Shown here: positions 20,678 through 32,774 of the stretch, in pieces
How the letters are laid out: each line of letters opens with the position of its first letter
How positions within the stretch are numbered: the stretch's first letter is position 1
NCBI RefSeq assembly: GCF_036669915.1
Contig: NC_089322.1
Location: forward strand, 19,330,219 to 19,394,218
Source: Pocillopora verrucosa
Lineage: Eukaryota > Cnidaria > Anthozoa > Scleractinia > Pocilloporidae
DNA length: 64,000 nucleotides
Reading direction: 5' to 3'
The notes under the pieces: generated by a model
The model's database searches: none
Seen by the model: the letters and a program-made list of their open reading frames with translations, nothing else
Told to the model about the DNA's origin: nothing
Made by a program: the position numbers and the translations under genes

Positions 20678-21988
20678 ATGTTTCAGGCGTTTGCTAAAAA
20701 TTATGCGGAGTCAATAACCCTGGTCTATTATTGTTTTACTGGCCTTATTGCATTCGCAGCCTTTGCAATTGGAAACGTTTACTTGTGGAAAAGGGATCAA
20801 AAGAACCAGAAAGAGCGCAGTAAGGAGGAGAGGGAATACCAAGAGAGACGCCAAGAGTACGATCGGGAATGCCATGAGAGACGCAGAAAGGAGGATCGTG
20901 AACACCAAGACAGACGTTACCAAGAAGAATCAAGAGACCATCGGAGGCGGGAATGGCGCCAGTTCTCGGATCGAATCAACGCCGATTACAGCGAACTGAA
21001 AAGTAAAGACATCCCACGGAAAATTTCAAAGGTAAAGGACACTTTTGAACATATGCGAATCCACTCAACAGTAACTGGCCTTGATGTTTTACGATACATG
21101 CTCAACGATGATAACTACCGCAATTTAGTGAGCGAGTCACCTCACCTGCAGGCCCTTCGTGAAGACCTCCATATGATTTTCTTGCCGCTAAATGTCTGCT
21201 CTTCTTTGCTTCACTTGGGAGAAGTGCCACCATATATAAAGGAAGAATTAAGATTTGTGGTGGAAGAGTTGGGGAATTTAGCAAAGCCTTTCCTTACAGG
21301 TGAACAACAAAGGGTCGCTTTGAAATGTTTGGAACATTTTGGCAGTAACAGATCATCAAATGAACATGGTCAAAGAGGGGTGGAAGGGCTTGGTGTGCGA
21401 ATTAAAGCCATTGTTCCGTACGTAAACAGCTTACAGTTTATATCCATGGAAGATTGCGATTATAGCAAGTGCAAAAAATTTTCGTTTAATTTGAAAGAAT
21501 CGATTATGTTTAACAACCTCGGGAATCTCAAGTTTCTCAGAGAACTACTGGAGTATCTAAAAGGTGTGGCGCTCCTTGCCAGAATCTTCAGAGGACAACC
21601 AGCAGAACTGCCTGTTAAATCGATCGAACTGATCAACGACAGTGATAGCGATGAAGTGATTTTAATGAAAGTGCTCCATGAAGTGCGTCTATATATCCAT
21701 CTTATTCTGAACGAAAACCTATCCAGGGAAGATAATGAACGAGTTGAGAGGAACATAGAGCGACTGCACCAGCTTTATGAGAAAGGAGGGAAGGAGATCA
21801 AGTTCGAAGATGAAAAGATTAAAGGCATTTGTCAGCGCTTCATATTGGACCTCCAGAGAATTAAGAATGAAATACCTTCACATCTAATTAAGCAGGGCTT
21901 TGGCACACAGTTAGAGGATTTATACCTAAAGCAGCTTAGTCAAATGATGCTTGTTAAGAACCCTGGTTCAGGGGGTTCAGTAGTATAG
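20678..21988 (+). CDS. Hendecad-stalk membrane protein, paralog 3 (subfamily B)
   Basis: An intronless 436-aa member. Residues 1-12 are MFQAFAKNYAES; ~13-36 form the membrane segment (TLVYYCFTGLIAFAAFAIGN); basic residues follow it. Residues 38-92 are five 11-residue repeats (KEEREYQERRQ, EYDRECHERRR, KEDREHQDRRY and so on), rich in Arg/Glu; most of the regular cysteines of subfamily A are replaced by Arg. The helical domain keeps TGLDVLRYML, FGSNRSSN, YVNSLQF and HEVRLYIHLIL. It is closest to the gene at 47126. The end differs (MLVKNPGSGGSVV). A non-ATG in-frame start 6 bp upstream is possible, but the conserved leader favours 20678. Its 3' flank lacks the long shared block of units 1, 2 and 4. 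Function unknown. Confidence 0.8.
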   Translation: MFQAFAKNYAESITLVYYCFTGLIAFAAFAIGNVYLWKRDQKNQKERSKEEREYQERRQEYDRECHERRRKEDREHQDRRYQEESRDHRRREWRQFSDRINADYSELKSKDIPRKISKVKDTFEHMRIHSTVTGLDVLRYMLNDDNYRNLVSESPHLQALREDLHMIFLPLNVCSSLLHLGEVPPYIKEELRFVVEELGNLAKPFLTGEQQRVALKCLEHFGSNRSSNEHGQRGVEGLGVRIKAIVPYVNSLQFISMEDCDYSKCKKFSFNLKESIMFNNLGNLKFLRELLEYLKGVALLARIFRGQPAELPVKSIELINDSDSDEVILMKVLHEVRLYIHLILNENLSREDNERVERNIERLHQLYEKGGKEIKFEDEKIKGICQRFILDLQRIKNEIPSHLIKQGFGTQLEDLYLKQLSQMMLVKNPGSGGSVV

Positions 21989-22700
21989 TTGGCTGTAGAA
22001 GACCACTTTGAAAAGAGATCTCATGCAAATGCCAACTCTCTTAACTACTTTCCATATGATGGAATTATTTAATGGAATTATGTAATGAACTTATTTGATG
22101 AAATCATTCATGAAATTATATGATTAGGCAGTTTTTTAAAACTATATATTTTTATATATTATCTATAGACTATACTATCACAGTGTTTTTTCATTGCATG
22201 ACATTCTCAGAAAAAGAGGAAATCAATGATGTAATACAACAGAGACTTTCCCGAGGAAATGAGTCATAGCATTGCTGTTGTTTTGATGTCATATGATAGA
22301 TTTTCAACCAGTCAAAGACTTCACAATTTCACTTCACAATCGTGAAATTTTTCAGTAGAGATGGAGATGCCTTCATCACTTAAACAACTGGATCAATGCT
22401 ATAACAATGTCTGTGTTTACATTTGGATTTTGTGATGACCATAAGTGCGAGATGTTATACCATCTTATGAATGTATTGCTTACCATCAAAGTAGCTGAGT
22501 GATACTTTATTGAGTTCATAGCTACCAGGTTGATGATTGTAGCTTCTGGTGGTTTTCATTTTGTGATGTAATTGTTTGTTATTGAATAATATGTTTTATT
22601 AGCCTTAATGTTTGATGTTCTTTTTTGTAACATTTTTCTATATTCCTTTTGCTGTTCAGTCACTTTTTTCTTTGTCTTTTATGTAAGAGTACATTTTTGA
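21989..22700. other. Gap after paralog 3
   Basis: AT-rich. I see no gene and only weak similarity to the other units' 3' flanks. It would hold the 3' UTR of the gene ending at 21988. Confidence 0.4.
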
Positions 22701-24400
22701 TCTTAAACTGACAAAGTCAATTATTGGTATACCAGAAGCCTCATCTTTGAATTTTTCAATTACTTTCTGTTTGTTATATTAAAATAAGGAGAATTTTCTA
22801 GATAATCACTATTGTCAAATTTGTCTTTATCATTCCAAAAATCTCTATACACATCTTCAGTTCCAATTTCATATGTTAGACTGTCTGTGTCTGTAAAAAG
22901 TAATCTTGCTTTGTTGTTATACTTATTTTTAATATAATTATCATGGAAATCATACATTAGTGTTTTACTAAGATTAAGAATACACATGCCTATATATGCC
23001 TGTATTTTCAGAGTGATTGTGATTGATTCTTTACTCTAATGAACAGCTATAAGATGCTCATTAAAAATTTATCATGATACATGAGTTGGTTTCAAGCCAT
23101 ATTTAATAATTTTTTTTCATCAGTTTAAAGTTTAATGGTAACTCTTTTGCAAATATTCTCCATAGTTTTTAGTTTTGAAGTCTTTTTCAAATAAATTTTC
23201 AGCATTAGTTCTCTTGTTTGTGTTAAAATTTATGTACTGTTTCAGCCACACTGGCTGATTGAATTGTAATACTCAATGAATCTTTTTTAATTTTATTCCC
23301 AAATCAAGATATAATTGTAGGTTTCTGTAATGGAGTACGCACTTTTCTTTGTCATTTAATGTTCATACCAGCTTTTTAACTTCACCTATTGTTATGTTGT
23401 ATTTATGTCATTTCTTCACGTTAATTTAAAAGCACATCTTTTGTTACATTTATTTTCTCAGCACCAAGTGGGTAGTCATTATATACTGGTATTATGCAAT
23501 TTCTGTGGGTACTTGAGATTGACATCTAATATTAAACCTTTTTTACTGTCTTATGTGTATTTGACTAAGTTTATCTTTTCAATTTCTTTTTCTATCATCC
23601 ATTTAAAACCATCAGTTGGTAGATATTGGCTATATATGAAATACCACCTCTCATTCCTTTTTCAAGAAACTGAAACATATCTATGCCTGTCATCAATTCT
23701 AATTTTATCAGTCATTTTTAACATAGCATCCCAAGATAGCCCAGGACTCATAAAATAATGCATGGTTCAAGTTTACAGTATTTCAGACAAGTCTTTCTTA
23801 AATTTTCAAATACATCAGAAAGTAGAAGAATGTCTGACTTCAAATATAAATTATGATAATCTCCCATCAAACATTTATTGCATGTTTGTATTGGTTGTCA
23901 TCATTTAGGATATGGTAAAATTGATCTTTTGTTGGTGATTGTTTATCATTGAATTTATCAAAAGTGTTCATATGGTCATAGGGATAAACTCCTTTTTTTT
24001 TCATGAGCTTGAATTGCTCATTTTGAAAGACTTGATGTATATCTGAATACTTTATCAGGGAGATCACTTGCTAGTTTATCAAGACTGGAGCTCATGAATT
24101 GAAAACTATCAAGGAACACAACATGCTTCCCTAACATGAAAACAATGTATTTTTCCATGTTGGTTGGTATTACATTTATGTCCATCTGTTTTTCTTCAAC
24201 TTTTTGTTTTTGTAGGTTTGCTTTTTAGCTATTTTACCTATCTCTTGCATCATGAAGTGATTGTTATATCCTTGTAAATTATGGAAGATAATAAGTATCT
24301 TAATTTCTTCAGCCTTTAACCTGAAGTGGTTGATATTACAATCTTGATGAGCCAACCCTCTGTATTTTCCAGTTATGTGACAATGGTCTCTCACCCGAAT
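22700..24400 (-). pseudogene. Decayed Polinton/Maverick-type DNA polymerase B
   Basis: Four collinear pieces on the minus strand belong to a protein-primed family B polymerase. 24176-24394 reads RDHCHITGKYRGLAHQDCN, then FHNLQGYNNHFMMQEI (zinc-like and exonuclease region). 23867-24067 has KKGVYPYDHMNTFDKFN. About 23640-23765 has HYFMSPGLSWDAMLKMTDK and, after a frame break, EKGMRGGIS. 22760-22987 has LSKTLMYDFH, then LLFTDTDSLTYEIGTED, the polymerase C motif with its DTDS aspartates. The pieces lie in different frames with stops, and the stretch between GMRGG and LSKTLMYDF (polymerase A motif region) is missing or unreadable. This is an old copy from a virus-like mobile element. I saw no capsid, integrase or terminal repeats beside it. 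Confidence 0.75.
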
Positions 24401-25300
24401 ATCTTAATCAACCTTACCAACCAAATCTTCAACAAGTAAGTGCACCACAAAAATAAGTTTGTAAAAAAAGTTTTTGGGTTTACATGATTCAGGCAGGTTT
24501 CAGCTGAATTTGAATGAAATTTGAAGAGGTTTAAAGAAGGGATAGAAGAAAGAAAATGAGTTGTGGAACACCAACAGACAGTTGATATCCATGCAACAGC
24601 AACCCAAGTTGCTGGTGGACTAACTTGGAGTACATCTATTAATTACTAACTACAAATTCTAATTTTTAAATTCACTAAATCTTCAAACTTTCTTATTTCC
24701 CTAAATTTTTCAATCTTTCAAGAGAAAATCTATTTCCTCCAAACAAACCCAAAAATTGACCAAAATTTACAAAACACTTGATAACTTACATTTATGTTTT
24801 GATGATAGGGTTTTTTATTACTTGAAACATGAATGAGATACTTCAATTAAACCCAAGTTAAGTGGCAAAAAATGGCATTCAGGTATAATGCCCCCTTAAG
24901 TATATTTAGCCAAGCTCCCTCATCTTGCATTTTATTCTTTCAGTTCAAGGATACATTCACCCGCTCAGCCCTGTAAAGACTGCCAGCAACACAACCACAA
25001 ACTACTTTGATTGTCACATGCAAACAGATGAAAAATTGCATTGTTCACCTTTTGAGCTACAGTCCTCAAAAGAGAACTAAACTCCAACAAGTATATGAAA
25101 GGAAATCTTCTGTTAGAATAACCGATACAAAACCAATTGCCACCAAAAGATTTAGCACTGAAAGAGAGGGATATAGCATTCCAAAGATTGCAAAAATAAC
25201 ACCCACCACAGTAGATTTTCCTTTAATTGAAGCTTGTGACAACCATCTGCACACTGTAAAGGATGCTTAAAAAGCAAATGCGTACATAAGAATAGATTTG
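24401..25300. other. Gap with a possible transposon exon
   Basis: Mostly AT-rich. On plus, 25007-25270 holds an open stretch with SYSPQKRTKLQQVYERKSSV and DTKPIATKRFSTEREG, ending HLHTVKDA. A ctttcag acceptor at about 24945 could introduce it. The style resembles pieces of cnidarian transposon proteins, but I cannot name one, so I give it no gene call. Confidence 0.25.
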
Positions 25301-25302
25301 AA

Positions 25303-25379
25303 TTACATTACATTACATTACATTACATTTAATTACATTACATTACATTACATTACATTACATTACATTACATTACATA
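25303..25379. repeat. ATTAC pentanucleotide microsatellite
   Basis: About 14 units of ACATT/ATTAC with one interruption (catttaattacatt). Confidence 0.95.
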
Positions 25380-25619
25380 TAAAAGTAAAACTTTTGGGAA
25401 ATGTATCCTCATTGTAAATTGACCAACAAAGGACTATTGCAATGCCCCTGTGAAGCTTAGAGTAAATGGAAACGCCCCAAGCATGTTCTTATTTTAAAAT
25501 ATTCATTTGCCTTTGGCCACTTACCGTTAAAGGACTACTCAAAAGATGCGTTTGTGCTAAATATTAGACCCTAGTTGCATGGATCAATTAAAGCCCATTT
25601 ATCACCTTTCTGAGAAAAG

Positions 25620-28600
25620 TCTGTAGTTAGGGCCCCAAGCCGTAAAATGGTCGCACAAATCATCCTTTTTTTCGTATGTCTGTGGAAAGTACGTAGTTTG
25701 GGCAACTTGTTTTAAAATGATTGCTCAAAGGATGTGTTTCGACTGAATATTGGACCCCATTCACATAGATCGATGAAGTACGTTTTTCTGCCAAAAAGGC
25801 TGTATTTTGGGCCACATGCCGTAAAATGGTTGCGCAGAGTAAACCTTTTGGCTAAAGATTGGACTCATTCGCATGGATCAGTGGAATTCCATTTTCGCCT
25901 TTTTGCAAAAAGTCTTTAGTTTAAGCCAATGGTCGTAAAATGGTTGCACAAAGCACGGGGTTTGGCAAAATATAGGACTCGTTCACATAGAGCAATTGAA
26001 GTCCATTTTTCGCCTTTCTGCGAAAAAGTCTGTAGTTTTGGCCAATGGTCGTGAAATGGTTGCACAAAGCATTCGTTTTGGCTAAATATTGGACTCATTT
26101 GCATAGATCGATTTCAGTCTAGTTTTCGCCCCAAGTTCTGCGAAAAATTCTGAGGTTTGGGCCACATGCCGTAAAATGGTTGCACAAAGAATACGTTTTT
26201 GCTAAATATTGGACTCATTCCCATAGATCAATGAAAGTCCATATTTCGCCTTTCGCGCGAGAGAGTCTGTAGTTTGGGCCACATGCCGTAAAAAGGTTGC
26301 ACAAAGCATGGGTTCTGGCAAAATATAGGACTCATTGGCATAGATCGATTTCAGTCCAGTTTTCGCCATTCTGCGAAAAAGTCTAAAGTTTGGGCTACAT
26401 ACCGTAAAATGGTTGTACAAGGTATACGTTTCTGCTAAATATTGGACTCCAATTGAATTCCATTTTTCGCCTCTCTGCGAAAGAGTCTTTAGTTTGGGCC
26501 ACATGCCGTAAAATGGTTGCACAAAGCATGGGTTTTGGCAAAATATAGGACTCATTCGCATAGATCGATTTCAGTCCAGTTTTCTCCATTCTGTGAAAAA
26601 GTCTGAGGTTTGGGCCACATGCCGTAAAATGGTTGCACAAAGCATACGTTTTTGCAAAATATTGGTCTCATTCGCATTGATCGATTTCAGTCCATTTTTC
26701 GGCATTCTGCGAAAAAGTCTGTAGGTTGAGCCTCATGCCGTCAAATGGTTGGACAAAGCATCGGTTTTGGCAAAGTACAGGACTCATTCGGATAGATCAA
26801 TTTCAGTCCATTTTTCGCCTTTCTGCGAAAAAGTCTGAGGTTTGGGCCACATGCCGTAAAATGGTTGCACAAAGCATACGTTTCTGCTAGATATTGGACT
26901 CGTTCGCATGATCGATCTCAGTCCATTTTTCGCCTTTCTGCGAAAAATGCCGTAAAATGGTTGCACAGGGCATACGTTTTCGCTAAATATTGGCCACATT
27001 CGCATTTATCGATTTCAGTACATTTTTGGCATTGTGCGAAAAAGTCGGAGGTTTGGGCCACATGCCGTCAAATGGCTGCACAAAGCATACGTTTTCGCTA
27101 AATATTGGAATCATTCGCATAGATCAATTGAAGTCCATTTTTCGCCTTTCTAAGAAAAAGTCTGCAGTTTGGGCCACATGCCGTAAAATGGCTGCACAAA
27201 GCATGGGTTTTGGCGAAATATTGGCCTCATTTGCATAGATCGATTTCAGTCCAGTTTTCGCCGACTTTGCCATTCTGCGAAAAAGTCTGAAGTTTGGGCT
27301 ACATGCCGTAAAATGGTTGCACAAAGCATACGTTTTTGCTAAATATTGGACTCGTTCGCATGATCGATCTCAGTCCATTTTTAGCCTTTCTGCGAAAAAT
27401 GCCGTAAAATGGTTGCACAGGGCATACGTTTTCGCTAAATATTGGCCACATTCGCATTTATCGATTTCAGTCCAGTTTTCGCCATTCTGCGGAAAAGTCT
27501 GAAGTTTGGGCTACATGCCGTAAAATGGTTACACAAGGCATACGTTTTTGGCAAATATTGGCCTCATTCGCATAGATCGATTTCAGTCCATTTTTCAGCA
27601 TTGTGCGAAAAAGTCGGAGGTTTGGGCCACATGCTGTCAAATGGCTGCACAAAGCATACGTTTTCGCTAAATATTGGACTCATTCGCATAGATCAACTGA
27701 AGTCCATTGTTCGCCTTTCTGAGAGAAGGTCTGTAGTTTGGGCCAATGGTCGTAAAATGGTTGCACAAAGCATTCGTTTTGGCTAAATATTGGAGTCATT
27801 GGCATATATCGGTTAAAGTCCATTTTTCGCCTTTTTGCGAAAAAGTCTGTAGTTTAAGCCAATGGTCGTAAAATGGTTACACAAAGCATCGGTTTTGGCA
27901 AAAAATAGGACTCATTCGCATAGATCGATTTTAGTCCAGTTTTCGCCAAGTTCTGCGAAAAAGTCTGAGGTTTGGGCCACATGCCGTAAAATGGTTCCAC
28001 AAAGTATACCTTTTTGCTAAATATTGGACTCGTTCGAATAGATCAATTGAAGTCCATTTTTCGCCTTTATGCGAAAGAGTCTGTAGTTTGGGCCATATGC
28101 CGTAAAATGGTTACACAAAGCATCGGTTTTGGCAAAAAATAGGACTCATTCGCATAGATCGATTTCAGTCCAGTTTTCTCCATTCTGCGAGAAAGTCTGA
28201 GGTTTGGTTCACATGCCGTAAAATGGTTGCACAAAGCATACGTTTTTGCTAAATATTGGACTCGTTTGCATGAACGATTTGGGTCCATTTTTCGCCTTTC
28301 TGCGAAAACGTCTGTAGTTTGGGCTACATGCCGTAAAATGGTTGCACAAAGCATACGTTTTTGCTAAATATTGGACTTGTTCGCATAGATCGATTTCAGT
28401 CCATTTTTTGCCTTTCTGCAAAAAAGTCTGAAGTTTGGGCTACATGCCGTAAAATGGTTGTGCAAAGCCTGCGTTTTGGCTATTTCTGTGAAAAAGTCCG
28501 CTTTTTGGGCCACATGCCACAAAATGAATGCAGAAATGATGCGTTTTGGCTTAAAATTGGACCCCGTTCGCATGCATTGATTAAAATGCATTTTTCACAT

Positions 28601-28900
28601 TTGTCTGTGGAAAAATCCGTGGTTTGCGCCACTTGTTTTAGAATGATTGCACAAAGAATGTGTTTTGCCTAAACATCGATTGAAGTCAGAGATCGATTGA
28701 AGTCAGTTTCTATCATTTCAGCCAAAAAGTCTGTAGTTTGGGCCACACGCCGTAACAAGTGATAGCAAAAAAGAAGCGTTTTGGCAAAACATTGAACTCA
28801 TTCTCATACATTGATTGAATTCAATTTTTCATATTTCTGCGAAAAAGCTCACAGATTAGCCCACCTACCGTAAAACGATTTCACAAGCATGCGTTTTGGC
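25620..28900. repeat. Satellite array, ~115-bp unit, about 25 copies
   Basis: The landmark CCGTAAAATGGTTGCACAAA recurs near 25820, 25934, 26049, 26169, 26287, 26402, 26507, 26621, 26737, 26855, 26948, 27066, 27181, 27308, 27402, 27520, 27638, 27751, 27866, 27989, 28100, 28214, 28329 and 28447. Most steps are 113-120 bp; two short units of ~93 bp occur (26855 to 26948, 27308 to 27402). Each unit also has TTTGCTAAATATTGGACTCA, CATAGATCGATTTCAGTCC, TTTTTCGCCTTTCTGCG and AGTTTGGGCCACATG. Units are most alike in the centre and decay at both edges. Since 115 is not a multiple of 3, the many open frames seen on both strands are by-products. Confidence 0.92.
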
Positions 28901-31900
28901 TTATTATTGTAAACATGGTATCCCAAAATGTCGTGAATCCAAAGCTGACGTATGCACAAATAGCAATCTTGGCGAATTCTTATTCTGATTATGTATCGTG
29001 ATGACTCAATTTAGCGTCCTCCTTTCAACTTGCGCCCCTGTTCGAATGTGTTTTTGTTAATAAGCTCCCCTATTCCAATAAGCACTCCCTATTCTAGTAA
29101 GCGCCCACATCAAAACAAGCGCTGCTATTCTAATAAGTGTCATTCCTTTAAGGATCCTTATTCAGTTCACGCGACAAGGATCCTTTCCACGGGATCACAG
29201 AAGGGAAGCTGTCTACAGAACAGCACAACAAAGGCAAACCGGCGTCCTATAGTTGACTGGCCCCGGTACCACCTATGCAAACTTAGTTTGCATTGGTTAT
29301 TATCATTATTAAATCCCTTGGGATTGTATGAATATCCTATATAATAGATTGCATTGTACCACACCCTGTCAATCCACTTGAGACCGCGACCTGAAGTCAT
29401 GTTTAGCTTCCCACCCTCGAGTAAGTCGGGTTGAACCTGTTTTGACACCTTTCCTCGGTCTGGTCTTGGCGCGTCCCAGGCCAGAGGGATTCCCCATACC
29501 TTAACTACATTTCATGAAAAACAATACAAAGGGGGGAATATTACACTTTGTGCGGCCTTCGAACCAGCCGGAAGAGACATTTCAACATACCAGGTAAACA
29601 AAATGCGATTCCGAATTTATTTTGATATTTTCATCTGTTTCAAATATCAAAATTTCATCAGGCAAACAAAAAATATACATCCGCCATTACAAATGAGCAA
29701 CACATTTTCTGTGCAATTAATTTGGGAGTCTCAGAGTGATATTTGCCGAGTCAAACTTGACACTAGGAAACTTTAAATAGACAGCGTAAAGCAAAACGTA
29801 CTCCCGTACATACTATCTATGGGGTGTCAGTTGCTGTGAAGGGTGTGGCGCAGTGAATCAGTTTTTTGATCTGAATATGATTTCATTTACTTGGACACTG
29901 TCCAGTGGACTGATCAGTAGCCCTGCTGGAATTAATTAACCGAATGAAAAGAACGGTACAGAATAGAAACTTCAATTTAAATTGAATTTCATGTTACCGA
30001 TGCACACGCACATAGATATGCACGTAATTGTAACAAAGATTTAGTGGACAAAAGCAAGTTTGGGGTAGCCGGTAGGAAAAGAACGGTTACAAAATTCATC
30101 GTATCTTGTTCTAAAACACAATAAAGGGTTTCAGATTCCTAGTAGTACACCCCCGCCCAAACAGTTCTTGAGTATTCCTTCCTACCAACTAAAAAATAAA
30201 ACATTGTTTAAGCCTTCAGAATGAACATTCAAATTATTTCCTCAGGAATTACAGAAGATTTGAAAAAACGGGTATATTTCTGCTTCAAAAAATTATGGAC
30301 TAAATAGCTGCAAACAATGTTAATTTGTGATTGCTTCCAACACTTCCAACTTCCCTTGGGTTGGATATTACGCGGTTCTTACTTAAACGAATTTAAAGAT
30401 AAAGAATGCACACAACACTCCTCAGCTACCAACATAAACGTTTTAATATCGTTATTATTTCCTACTGGAATGCCTTTAGAACCTACAACACTTTCTAGAG
30501 TTTAGGTAAAGCGTTTGACATGTTCAGCTTCTAAACTGAAACGTTTCTTCGACTTTTCAATAGGAAGAACTGTTGCCATTCTTGCTTTAATACATGTGAC
30601 TTTTGTTTTCTGAAGAATTTTACACTAACTTTAACTGAAACTGGTACAGTTAGCCTTATGTAATTACTGCACCTGATTATACAGTTTGCTCATAAACATT
30701 CGAATCACGTGAACTTTTACTTTGTTCGAGAGAGATTTCCCATTGGTAAAAAAAATAAATTGCATGTCTAGTTTTAACCGGTGCATCAGTTTTATTATCT
30801 CGGTGTTGGAGCTTTTTATCTCAAAATAAATGTTTGTAATGATTTGTTGTCGAAGCGATTTACGTTTTTTCCTGGCGCAACTGCACTCGTCATGAAGCCA
30901 AATTTGGGATTTTGTTCAGAGGTTTTGTGTTTTACAATTTACAACGATTGCTCTGCGTGCAGCAGTTTCTTATATGCATGTTCGCAAATTTCTCAACAAT
31001 GACATTGACATGCTCGAAATAAAAAAATAAATTCATTTCAGTTGCTTTAAATTTAGTACAGACTGAAGTGAAAGAATCCTGAGTCTGAGGACCATGTAAA
31101 CTGACTTGGAAGGCTGAGGAGTTGATCTTCAAAACCTTCCTCATCGCTAATTAATAATGACGAGTCAATACTTATTTATTTGATTAATTTGCAATGATCT
31201 GAAAATATTGAAGTTTAAAAAAGCAACAGAATTGATTTGATGACTGGCAATGATATAACCGACCCTACTAGAGCCTTGATTTCCATGGAAGGTAATTTTT
31301 CCAAGCTAGTCGCCTGGGTATCTTCCATTCAAGATTCGTAAATGTAGAGATTTACACATTGCAAGTAGCTGTTTTCCCAGTTATCATTAACGAGAATATC
31401 GAAACTTTTCCTGGGTGTTATTATTGTTGGTGCAGGGGAAATACCCCCTGGTGCAAGATCACAATTGTAGTAATTTATAATATCATGTTCTTTTTGTACA
31501 CCCGTGGGTGCATTAAACACCATGCCAAAGCTAGTAAATAATCTCTCTTGTAAAGGCTACTATCATTTTTTTTAATTTTGAAGAGTGTTAGGTTTAAAAC
31601 AAGAAAAACGACTAGGTGGAACGTACATGAAGAGAATAGAATCAGCGTACAAAGAAGTTCAGGTCCGATAGCCCCAGGCTAGAAGAATTTATCCTTATCT
31701 ATCCTTTTCGGGGAGATTTTTCTTTGAAATCGATTAATAGGAGCACTGTAAAACCTTGAAAATTTTCCGGCTAGTAGAAGCGACCTCCGGTTTAGTACAT
31801 CTTAGCTGCAGCTTACCTGAAGGGCAGGCTGGAAAATAAAACTTCTTTGTACCCTGAGAATGCAAATGTCTTTGGTTATAGAATTTTCAAAAACATTGAC

Positions 31901-31957
31901 CATGCAGTACATATTGCATTGTTTAGAGGAAGGATTATTTGATCATATTGGCAATTT
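28901..31957. other. Gene-poor stretch
   Basis: I support no gene here. 29020-29150 has a run of imperfect ~20-bp units of the type CTATTCTAATAAGCGCCC. The remainder is AT-rich, unique-looking sequence with short chance frames. I found no tRNA or other RNA gene by eye. Confidence 0.45.
29020..29150. repeat. Short imperfect tandem units (AATAAGCGCC type)
   Basis: Units such as CTATTCCAATAAGCACTCC, CTATTCTAGTAAGCGCCC and CTATTCTAATAAGTGTC follow each other. Related wording (AATAAGCACCC) occurs in family flanks near 38270 and 42370. Confidence 0.5.
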
Positions 31958-32770
31958 AAAGTGCCTATGAAATGAAAAATCAAGCTATTAAAAAATAACC
32001 TTATTTAAAAGGCCTTTCAAAGCAAAGTATCATGGTGCTTTTCTTTTTGTGATATCTTCTTTCTTCCCAGAGATATTCAGGTTGTTTCTAATATGCAAAT
32101 TAGGTACTGATGACGTCACAAGGTGAGAAGGTTAAGGCTCAAAACACAAAATTAAGAATATCTCTGGTAATAATTGGACAAGGTACTTTAAACTTGCCAA
32201 GCTTGTTACACCCAAACAAATACACCAGACGGTGTATAATTTGATGTTGCTATGGCAACATACTCGGTTCCAGGACTCTGTCGTGCAGAAATGATAATTC
32301 CTGTATTTGATCTTCAAGAAAGGTTGTCTGCTTCCTTTAGTTTGGTTAGAAGACCTAGTGTAACGTAATCGTTGTATATTTTTCAAAAAGAGCCAAGTAT
32401 TTTGCCCTGTAAGGTAAAAAAAAAGGCTAAATTTGAATTAAAGAGGAAAGGGACTGGAACTGAGACAATTGCTATGGCAACAGCAAAGTATGTACCATGT
32501 CATGTATTATGTGGGGTTTACTAACCATGCAAAGTTTCCATTGCATTGCTTCATTCTTTCCAGAGATAAGCTTGGTTTTGTGTTTTAACCCTCACAAACA
32601 CATCTTGTGACGTCATCAGTACCTAATTTGCAAATTAGAAGAAACTTGAATAACTCTGGAAGTGAAAAAGATATCGCCAAAAGAAAAACGCCATCCTTCT
32701 TTGCTTTGAAAGGCCCCTTTAATAAGCTTATTTTTTAATAGCTTGATTTTTCATTTCATAGGCACTTTAA
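31958..32770. mobile_element. ~810-bp MITE with ~205-bp TIRs
   Basis: The left arm 31958-32165 starts TTTAAAGTGCCTATGAAATG, and the right arm 32565-32770 is its reverse complement with scattered mismatches. Both arms contain GTACTGATGACGTCAC or its complement. The interior (32166-32564) shows no convincing gene. The right end lies only 3-5 bp past the stop codon of the gene 32775-34510. Confidence 0.75.
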
Positions 32771-32774
32771 ATAT

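Noticed and set aside
23405..23758. 117-aa plus frame
   Set aside because: It is antisense to the decayed polymerase B pieces, which have recognisable motifs.
26202..28672. Many overlapping open frames on both strands with repeated peptides such as ATILRHVAQT
   Set aside because: They are translations of the ~115-bp satellite; frames change every unit and no start, splice or conservation pattern supports coding.
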